A stretch of 22,784 bases of DNA from Polymyxa betae (lineage: Eukaryota > Endomyxa > Phytomyxea > Plasmodiophorida > Plasmodiophoridae): assembly GCA_003693705.1 (NCBI GenBank), contig RBZT01000486.1:8711-31494 (forward strand), read 5' to 3'. The first letter of the stretch is position 1. Each line of letters begins with the position of its first letter. The notes beneath the pieces were generated by a model, which saw only the letters and a list, made by a program, of their open reading frames with translations, was not told the DNA's origin and ran no database searches. The translations under genes and the position numbers were made by a program. Below are positions 16,214 to 22,784 of this stretch, piece after piece.

Positions 16214-16808
16214 TGACAGAGACCATTTGAAGTCGGACCAGCTTTCAGTGGAACAGCCTTTCAATTACTGATTCGGATGCAACGTATTGACACAGCGACT
16301 CTTCGTTTCTCAGCACTATTAATGATTGTAGCAGATCCAGCCAACAATTGGCGAGTATAATGCCATCATAGACGCAGAAAAAAGCCATGCAATCAAGATT
16401 TTACAAATCCGAACAGATGATCCAGCAGATATGGAGATCGCTCAAGTTCAAGATCTTTGCTGAATGTAAATCAAAAAGATCTATTCCTAACTGATGCAGT
16501 GCAGATTTCTGTATAAATTACAGTGAAGAGACTGTGCGCTGCTAGGGTTAGGGTATGCTACTTTGACCATTATGGAGATTGGTATCCGCCAGCCAGAACT
16601 CTAACACTAAGATCAATTGCAACCTCCTAGCACATGTACGCTACGTAATCAATTAGGAAGTCTCTAAATACAACATTCCATCCCATCTACAAAAACTGAA
16701 TCAGAGTTTTGTTGTAATTTAAACAGTTTATGAGAAAAACCCAATTGAGACCAGAAAGGCAATTCGTGAATTTGAAGTGATTTTCAAAAATTCCGAATTG
16801 CAGCCGCG
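16214..16808. other. intergenic region downstream of ankyrin gene 1, with telomere-like tract
   Basis: TAGGGTTAGGGT at 16543-16554 lies about 250 bp beyond the stop of the ankyrin gene. No gene is seen. Confidence 0.5.
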
Positions 16809-18524
16809 CTACTGTGACGAAGTCAGGAATGCGGCCGTACTGCTCAGCCCCGCACTACTTTGATTTGGGTACGTCCTGAATAGATAGTGCGGATGCTTCG
16901 CGACCGGTCGTGTACGCCCTTGCATATCCGGGCTTCGGCGGACCTTCTCTATGAGCCTATAAGTCCCTGATCCAGGCTGGGCGTAATCCAGCGGCGTCCG
17001 ATCGGACTCGTCCGTCTCCATCACCAGATCCGGTTGATGGTCCAGAAGAATTTCGACGATCTCCTCCTGGTCGTGATGGGCCGCCAAATGCAGCAGGTTA
17101 CCGTTCGCTTCGGCGTCGATGTACGAGAACGCGAAGCATTTCGTCGTGCCGTGAAAGGAGGCCAAAGCCCGGAACATGTCCGTATGACGGTCAAAGATCA
17201 AATGCGCGAAGATCAAAAAGTAATACGGAAGGTAACCTGAACATTGGACGTTCATGGTAAAGTCCGCGATTCGGCTTAACACGTGGACGTCATCCACGCG
17301 GTTTTCTAGAATCAGCTCGTTCAGGAAGTCGAAGGCCGCGAAATGCCCGTACAGATTGAGGAGCGGTACGACCTGAGCTATGTCGAAGGAGTCTTTCGGG
17401 AGTTTTGCGTATTGTTTGAGGTCGAAGGCGACGCCGCCCAATCGTAGCTGTAGGAGGATGTTGAAGTCCGTGACGGCGTCCGCGGGTAAACGTTCCAGGA
17501 GCAGTTTCGAGACCTGTTGCGGGTCGTCATAGATGCGACAGAACGGCTCCGGGAGCCAATCCGCCACGGGCTTCTGTAACATATGCGGCTGTTCGGAGAC
17601 GCTGTCCTGAACAGCAGTGACCAAGTCCGTCGCGGACACCGCATGATATCCGTATCGGATCTTGGTGCTGAGCTGCCAGAACTTGAATCCGAACCCGGCC
17701 ACTTTCGCCGGTAATACTGCCCACAGCGCCTTCAAACATTCACGGACATCGTTCCGTAATTGGGATCCTGCAGTTCCGGAGCCCCGAATATGCCGGTCCA
17801 GGGCCAGTACGAATTTGTATCGCCAATCGTCATCGTGGATGAAGTCCGGATTCTGATTCCATTGATCGATGATGCCGAGAAGTCCGGGAATCTGTTCTCC
17901 GTCGGCTGTGAGAACATTCGTGGCGGTGATTTGGCTGAGCTTCTGGAAGAAGCTGGAGACCGCGGCATCGTTAATGGCCTGGGCGACGGCGTCCGTGATG
18001 CTTGGCGGCAGCGACGACAGATTCAGCCGCTGGTGTGGTGGCATCGCCCGCAGTATCTCCGCCTTCAGGGTCGCGTTCAGGAACTTGCAGTGTAACAAAA
18101 CTCCCGGCGACACGTCACGGACTTTGGTGAAGCCGAGCCCGTCGATCAGATGCCGCAGCATCTCGACAATCTTCGCAGACGGCTCTCCGGACGTCACCAC
18201 CCTCCGTGTGATATACAGAGCCTCCGTCCAGCCGATCCGATGACGAATATCGGCGGCATGGTACGCGTCCAGGGCCAGTACGGTGCCCGCGACGCTCGTG
18301 TCCCGGCAGGTCGGGTCGAACAGGCGCCGTGGACGGACATGGTCCAGGGACATGCTGTTATATACGGAGGCGGCCATCTGCTCCAGGGGAATACTGGCCC
18401 AGATACGGTCCCAGACGTCACGGTTGTTGAAGATTTCGTGGTCCCGGTTAGGGTTTGAGGACGTGGTGGCTACGGCAGCCGCCCCGTGTATTAGACATAG
18501 AATGAATAGAGCGAAGGCCATCAT
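16809..18524 (-). CDS. secreted protein with C-terminal ankyrin repeat (paralogue 1)
   Basis: Intronless, 571 aa. MMAFALFILCLIHGAAAVAT is a signal peptide. A long helical region of unknown fold follows, containing IGWTEALYITRRVV, PADAVTDFNILLQLRLGGVA and FDIAQVVPLLNLYGHF. The C-terminal ankyrin unit is clear: NGNLLHLAAHHDQEEIVEIL then LDHQPDLVMETDESDRTPLD (residues about 480-530). The tail is basic and low in structure. Ankyrin repeats bind proteins. With a signal peptide and no membrane span, the protein is probably exported, possibly to a host. The N-terminal helical block (VWDRIWASIPLEQM) is at the place where paralogue 2 has an F-box-like helix pair, but here the similarity is poor. The Ser-Asn-Pro-Asn-Arg codons contain the telomere-like GTTAGGGTTT (18447-18456). 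Confidence 0.87.
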   Translation of the reverse strand: MMAFALFILCLIHGAAAVATTSSNPNRDHEIFNNRDVWDRIWASIPLEQMAASVYNSMSLDHVRPRRLFDPTCRDTSVAGTVLALDAYHAADIRHRIGWTEALYITRRVVTSGEPSAKIVEMLRHLIDGLGFTKVRDVSPGVLLHCKFLNATLKAEILRAMPPHQRLNLSSLPPSITDAVAQAINDAAVSSFFQKLSQITATNVLTADGEQIPGLLGIIDQWNQNPDFIHDDDWRYKFVLALDRHIRGSGTAGSQLRNDVRECLKALWAVLPAKVAGFGFKFWQLSTKIRYGYHAVSATDLVTAVQDSVSEQPHMLQKPVADWLPEPFCRIYDDPQQVSKLLLERLPADAVTDFNILLQLRLGGVAFDLKQYAKLPKDSFDIAQVVPLLNLYGHFAAFDFLNELILENRVDDVHVLSRIADFTMNVQCSGYLPYYFLIFAHLIFDRHTDMFRALASFHGTTKCFAFSYIDAEANGNLLHLAAHHDQEEIVEILLDHQPDLVMETDESDRTPLDYAQPGSGTYRLIEKVRRSPDMQGRTRPVAKHPHYLFRTYPNQSSAGLSSTAAFLTSSQ

Positions 18525-18934
18525 GATAACGATGAATGAAAGCGTTATGACGGTCTCGTTGGTGATTTCGATCTTCTCGTTTCGTTTCGGTCAAAGGCGG
18601 TGAAGTCCTTGACCGGTCACTACCGGGGTTGCAATGACTGGGGACGGATTAATCACAGTCACCAAGACATGATCGATCTGGGTGGTGGAAAACGGAAATG
18701 AATTAATCATGGGAAATTGATGAAATCGGAAATTTGTCACTATCAGCCCGAGTATTAGGTCAAGAGTCCGTGAGCCAGTTCCAGCTCAGGCGATCCCGAT
18801 TATTTTCCCTCCAAGGATCTCGAATGATTCGACCCACCATTGCTTCGACCTTCTATGTCGAAATTCCATTTTTCGCTAATTGGTTTTTGTTTCAAGTTCC
18901 AAGAGAAGATTGACGAATCCGAGAGTTTCTCAGC
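18525..18934. other. promoter region of ankyrin gene 1
   Basis: AT-rich, no gene. It contains TATCAGCCCGAGTATT (18741-18756), nearly repeated as TATCAGCCCGAGCATT (22245-22260) downstream of the paralogue. This may be shared ancestry or chance. Confidence 0.4.
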
Positions 18935-19075
18935 ATGACGGATATCGATTTGATTCGTTGTAAGTTTGCTGTAATCTCAATTATCTGTGTAGCGATCTGC
19001 TCGGATTGTGTTTCTGTTACCTCCATATGGCTGAAAGTCGCGTTATCAAACAGCTATCGGAGGTTCCTGTCCTGA
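18935..19075 (+). CDS. possible tiny hydrophobic peptide or first exon
   Basis: 46-aa frame MTDIDLIRCKFAVISIICVA, then ICSDCVSVTSIWLKVALSNS. The central hydrophobic stretch is signal-anchor-like with four Cys. A perfect GTAAGT donor at 18960 inside it suggests instead that the ATG belongs to a short first exon spliced downstream, though I could not find an acceptor that reaches the 19159 frame in phase. Confidence 0.25.
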   Translation: MTDIDLIRCKFAVISIICVAICSDCVSVTSIWLKVALSNSYRRFLS

Positions 19076-19158
19076 TTTCGGCCATGATGCGGAGAGAGAT
19101 CGCGATTGTGGCGATCGGAGGCTGTTTCTAACTGCGATGATCGTGCTCCATTCAATCA

Positions 19159-19413
19159 ATGGAGCCAGGCGATAGCGATCTCGACATGCTGGCCCTGGTC
19201 AAAGACTTTCTGGACTCCGGCAATTCTCACGGCCTGCAGCATTTGCAGGAGGGCATGAACGATCTCGACGATTTCGTTGATTCCATTATTGGCGACCTGA
19301 TGCCTGATAGAAACGACCTGAGTCTGGACTCAGAACTGGAAACCCTAACCCTAGCGAAGGTGGTCCGCATCCCTGTATTCGACTTTTGGGATCATCTCCC
19401 GTGCGATCTGTAA
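19159..19413 (+). CDS. small acidic protein of unknown function
   Basis: 84 aa starting MEPGDSDLDMLALVKDFLDS. Aspartate and glutamate make up about a quarter of residues, with a regular hydrophobic pattern (LVKDFL, LQHLQEGMNDLDDFVDSIIG) typical of acidic amphipathic helices. There is no signal peptide and no Cys-rich motif. Codon 61 onward (ETLTLAK) is encoded by AAACCCTAACCCTAG, a two-unit telomere-like tract in frame. It sits between the divergent ankyrin paralogues. No family recognised; the composition supports a real gene more than the length does. Confidence 0.5.
   Translation: MEPGDSDLDMLALVKDFLDSGNSHGLQHLQEGMNDLDDFVDSIIGDLMPDRNDLSLDSELETLTLAKVVRIPVFDFWDHLPCDL
19340..19354 (-). repeat. 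telomere-like tract inside the acidic-protein coding region
   Basis: AAACCCTAACCCTAG on the plus strand, translated in frame as part of Glu-Thr-Leu-Thr-Leu-Ala. Confidence 0.8.
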
Positions 19414-20087
19414 ATACAATCCTACAAACTTTCACAAACTGTGCGGATTCAGCTTAAAGTCGAATAGAAGAACATCATCTCTAAAAAATTAAACAAAGGC
19501 TGGGTTTGGGGTATTGGGCCACCCCCATGGCCCCAGCAGCCATTTACAGTGGTGTCATATCGTTGCAGCTGAAAATATCATTATCATCGTCGTGATTGCT
19601 GGAACTGCAAAGTCCCGGATTGTTGTTTTCAGGATTTGTATCAAGTTTGAGTGAAAATTGAAGAAATCTTGACAAGAATGTTCTCTTCCATCGCAGGCGT
19701 TAAATGCAGCCTATACAGCTGTCACAGTGGGAGATTCAGAGAGACATCCTCCCAAAGTCGGGCGACAAAAGATGTGCAGCCCGTTGGCTCGTTCGGAGTC
19801 CGTGAGCGCCATGGGAACACGCATACCTCATTTCGAGACGTTGGATCGCTGAGAGGGTGGGTCGTCAAGAGACGCCGGACGTATGCAAGAGCCGCTCGAG
19901 GTAGGAGTCCTGTTACCGGAACTAACACAAGTGTATTTAATCACAAAATGATAATAATCAATCAAAATCAGAGAAACAGGGTGAGAATGGATCTTGCGAT
20001 CGGGTGCTCGATTCGTATATCTCTGAACCAGACTCTCATAGTTCAATATTGGAACTTGAGATCCATATCTCAGTACTGATTTAAGAT
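19414..20087. other. intergenic region with a GC-rich hairpin
   Basis: GGGCCA (19516-19521) and TGGCCC (19528-19533) form a small hairpin inside GGGTTTGGGG...CCCCAGC, which could extend the stem. A 142-codon frame (19651-20079) is open but its composition is not protein-like, and its reverse strand is equally open; not called. Confidence 0.35.
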
Positions 20088-20291
20088 GTGACGTCATGTT
20101 ATGAGGCAGAAATCATCGCAATACAATCTGTTGTTAGCTCACTTCTGGAGCTGTATTCTGAAACTAGACACATTCATATATTGACAGATTCATTATCTTC
20201 CCTGCAACAGTTCTCTTGCCTCCCATACAAAGACAGAATCGTCAACGCCATCGTGAAAGATGTTGCAGAAATTGATGAGTATTTATGGTAG
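20088..20291 (+). pseudogene. retrotransposon RNase H domain fragment
   Basis: The frame reads YEAEIIAIQSVVSSLLELYS, then HIHILTDSLSSLQQF, then PYKDRIVNAI. This is the middle of an RNase H-like domain as found in non-LTR retrotransposons: the catalytic Glu in the E-A-E-x-x-A-I helix and the catalytic Asp in T-D-S-L-S-S-L, at the usual spacing. The first strand with the leading Asp is missing, there is no ATG, and no reverse transcriptase is nearby, so it is a stranded scrap. Confidence 0.6.
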
Positions 20292-20490
20292 AGTGAACAG
20301 TCGGAAGTTGAATCACGACCGGAATCGGCAATTCGGCGTCATTCAATCGAGTGATCCGGATTCATGAAAGTCTCCATTCAAAAAGGATCAAAGAAATGGA
20401 TATTGGAGAGACAGGATTCCATCACAAAATTGTGATCCTGTGACGTCTTAATAGTGAAATTAATCAAAACTGTCATGACAGTCGAGATGT

Positions 20491-20505
20491 AACCCTAACC
20501 CTAAC
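20491..20505 (-). repeat. telomere-like tract upstream of ankyrin gene 2
   Basis: AACCCTAACCCTAAC, 68 bp before the ATG at 20573, in the position of a core-promoter or 5' UTR telo-box. Confidence 0.8.
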
Positions 20506-20572
20506 TAATCGCTGCGATCAATCTCCGCGATGACCTGAGCAGTCTGGGGCCCAAATCCTGCGGGTCTGATTG

Positions 20573-22133
20573 ATGGACTCCATTCCCTCAAACACGATGA
20601 CCTCAAGACGTCCTCAGCCTCGGCCTGTGCTGTACGCCGCCGTACTGGCCCTGGCGTCTGTGTCTGCCGCCATTCAAGATACGGAGATGGAGTCTGTGGA
20701 ATCTGTTGAAGACGTGGTTCTTGGTAACCCGGATCTGCTCAACCTGATTCTCAATCAGATGCCGCTACAGAATCGGCGAATGTTCAACACCGCATCTCGT
20801 GATCTTATTCGATCTGGTCGTTTATTGGATCCGGCTCTACCCGCCCATCTCTACCCGGACGCTATTCGAGCTTTGATCCCGAATCAGGCTCCGTTTTCAT
20901 ATCACGCTGAGATCCGACAATCGTCACCATCGTTAACTATTGATTGGAGTGAAGCTGTCCATATCACCAATCAGCTGTTCGAATGCGGGAGACCGATCCA
21001 GGAGATCGTCGAGCTGGCCCACATCCTGGTCGAGACTGAAAGTGATCAATGAGTTTCTCAAGCTCAGTAATCCGTTTGTGGACATTTCTCTCCCAGAAGA
21101 TGTTCTCAAGATTGTCCGCGAAGCCCTCGATCTCACACTCGTTGCTCAGGATGAACTCGTCTCTACGTTCCCGGTTTTCGAGCACGATCCCTCCGAACCC
21201 TTCCAGAACGGAGACATTGAGATCATCTCGGAATGGCGCCAGAATCCGCCACGTTTGATGAACTCTCCGGAGATCGGGTCGGTCTACAAAGCTCTTTACC
21301 GGAAGCTATCTCACCAGAAACCTATCCTGCCTGAATCCTTCGCAGATGTCCGCCTGTTCTTCAAGCACTTCTCCTACCCGAACGCTGCTTACAATTTCTC
21401 TCTGCTCCAGACTCTCGAGCTAAGCAAACAGTTCTGCTGTTATGTTCCGGAACCTTTCAGCTACATAATCACAAATATCCACATGACGTCCCTAAATGTG
21501 CTTCATCGCCTCCCTCAATCTCGTCTCAGGGATCCTCGCATTCTCCTCGCATTACGCTGTATTGGAATCATTTTCGATATTTCTGACTATGTCAACAAGG
21601 TGGACCAGTACGATCTGAACCAGGTCGTACCGTTCCTGGATAAGAAGAGCGTAATTGCTGCTCTGATTATGCTCGTGAATCGAGGGCGCCTGGCTGATGT
21701 CGAGACGCTTTCTAAAATGCCGGAGATCGTGGCCATTGTTAATGACAGATACAGAAACATTCCTGTATGTTTGTCCGCTGTGATTTCATATGGAGAGACG
21801 GACCTATTCCGCGTTCTGATGATGTTCGAGAGGATTCGGAACTGTGTTCTTCTGCAGCTAGAGGACGACAAGAGCGGAAATCTGCTGCATGTGGCCGCCC
21901 AGTATGACCGACCTGAGATCGCCGAGATCCTCCTACCATACGAGCCTCGGTTCGCCAATCAGCTGGATCAGGTAGGATTCGTTCCCCTTCGTCATGTTCG
22001 GGACCCGCAATCCGATATCTATAGGACGATCGAATCTTTCACGGACGAACAGTGGCGGGGCCAGTACGAGATTCCCGCCCATTACGCATCAGACACTCAA
22101 CAGTATTCGGTTGAATTCGAGATTGAATTGTAA
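20573..22133 (+). CDS. secreted protein with C-terminal ankyrin repeat (paralogue 2), frame change near 21030-21060
   Basis: Starting at ATG 20573 (or 20597), a signal peptide (PVLYAAVLALASVSAA) is followed by an F-box-like helix pair, NPDLLNLILNQMPLQNRRMF. Then comes IDWSEAVHITNQLFECGRPI, which aligns with paralogue 1. This frame stops at 21052. The rest is in another frame: NPFVDISLPEDVLKIVREAL, YDLNQVVPFLDKKSVIAALI and the ankyrin unit SGNLLHVAAQYDRPEIAEIL. A 34-nt GT-AG intron (21029-21062, ending TTTCTCAAG, phase 0) joins them. So would a one-base slip in the AAA at 21039-21041. Compared with paralogue 1, about 25 residues (GLGFTKVRDVSPG onward) are missing exactly here. Full length is about 508 aa after the intron. 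The role is unknown; an exported ankyrin adaptor is likely. Confidence 0.7.
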
Positions 22134-22366
22134 TACACTTTTGATGTTGATCCAATAATTGGCTTTATGTCTGTGTACCCTCATTATGAAAAATTGCGAT
22201 TGGTTTTCGAAACAATTTCGCAAAGTTGTTCGAGAATTCCATGATTATCAGCCCGAGCATTCTCCGGACTGACGCCTTGTGATCCTTCTACTCCTGCGCG
22301 CTGTCAGAATATAATTCTATACGACCCTGCTACGTACGCAACCAGTTGCTGTTTACAGAACATCCT

Positions 22367-22776
22367 TATAAGGTTGCGCCAAAGCTTAGAAAGGCCGTCC
22401 GTTCTGAAGTGCGAACTAGGACGACTCGGAAAACCTGACGCGAATTCGAGAATTCGAAGGCAGTACACTCAACATGCTCTGCCACCATCATCCGCCTTTC
22501 GAAAAAAATGATGCATTCATTTATCTATGGTCGTCTAACCAGGTAGGTGTAGAGTCCGGCGGCCTGGGCTTAGGCGCTCGGCCAACCGCTCTTCAAAGCA
22601 TGAAAAATACCATGTCAACAGCAACTGGCAGACGGCCGGTCTGTTGATGGAGGATGTCCAGCGAATGACCGACGCCCGACGCTGGCCAGATCACCTCGAG
22701 ATAAACGACAGAGAAGGCTTCCCACTGTAGGGAGGCTGCACCCCTGTTGTGATTCGAAGCCTGGCGCAACCTTATA
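22367..22776. mobile_element. candidate MITE with 15-bp perfect terminal inverted repeats
   Basis: TATAAGGTTGCGCCA at 22367-22381 and its exact reverse complement at 22762-22776 bound a 410-bp segment with no coding remnant. The outermost TA on each side could be a target duplication, leaving TIR TAAGGTTGCGCCA. Nearby, TAGGGAGGCT occurs twice (about 22727-22736 and at the window end), so the right border may lie in a small duplicated context. The superfamily cannot be assigned. Confidence 0.5.
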
Positions 22777-22784
22777 GGGAGGCT

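Noticed and set aside
17034-18603. Plus-strand frames opposite ankyrin gene 1
   Set aside because: The minus frame has a signal peptide, an ankyrin unit and 571 uninterrupted codons; the others are its mirror images.
19651-20079. 142-codon plus-strand open frame
   Set aside because: Composition not protein-like, reverse strand also open, no motif recognised.
21587-21958. Minus-strand frame opposite ankyrin gene 2
   Set aside because: Shadow of a well-supported plus-strand coding region with an ankyrin motif.

Overview
The window looks like nuclear DNA of a compact-genome protist. Genes are split by GT-AG introns. There is a Pol III tRNA gene with internal A and B boxes and a T-run terminator. 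DNA transposon relics have eukaryotic-type target duplications, and several predicted proteins start with eukaryotic-style signal peptides. Short TTAGGG/TTTAGGG tracts are scattered throughout. A 7TM-RGS receptor, secreted ankyrin proteins and many small secreted proteins would suit a plasmodiophorid (Phytomyxea, Rhizaria) or a similar biotrophic protist. That placement is inference from gene content; nothing in the window proves it.

Layout. 1-47: possible 3' end of a degenerate tRNA. 488-1897 (+): seven-transmembrane protein with a C-terminal RGS domain. 1935-2503: PIF/Harbinger-like element with TAA target duplication and a dead Myb/SANT-like gene. 3316-4756 (-): membrane-anchored NHL beta-propeller protein whose 409-nt intron is built from tandem repeats. 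6020-6591 and 6833-6991 (+): two small unknown genes. 7679-10131 (+): secreted protein of about 798 aa made largely of a 37-residue hydrophobic, basic repeat encoded by a 111-bp tandem array. 11471-11665: 26-bp minisatellite, interrupted by a hAT-like element (11666-12234) with a perfect 8-bp target duplication. 13249-14009: Tc1/mariner-like element with TA duplication. 14160-14411 (+): small secreted Cys-containing protein. 15356-15427 (-): tRNA-Glu(CTC). 15793-16213: two divergent small putative secreted proteins. 16809-18524 (-) and 20573-22133 (+): divergently arranged paralogues, both secreted with C-terminal ankyrin repeats. Between them lie a small acidic protein (19159-19413) and an RNase H retrotransposon scrap. 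22367-22776: candidate MITE with 15-bp perfect inverted repeats.

The genes do not form an obvious pathway. The theme is an accessory, secretome-rich region heavily shaped by DNA transposons, minisatellites and telomere-like tracts. The least familiar item is the 37-residue-repeat secreted protein. Next are the secreted ankyrin pair and the telomere-like tracts that lie inside coding sequence and inside an intron.
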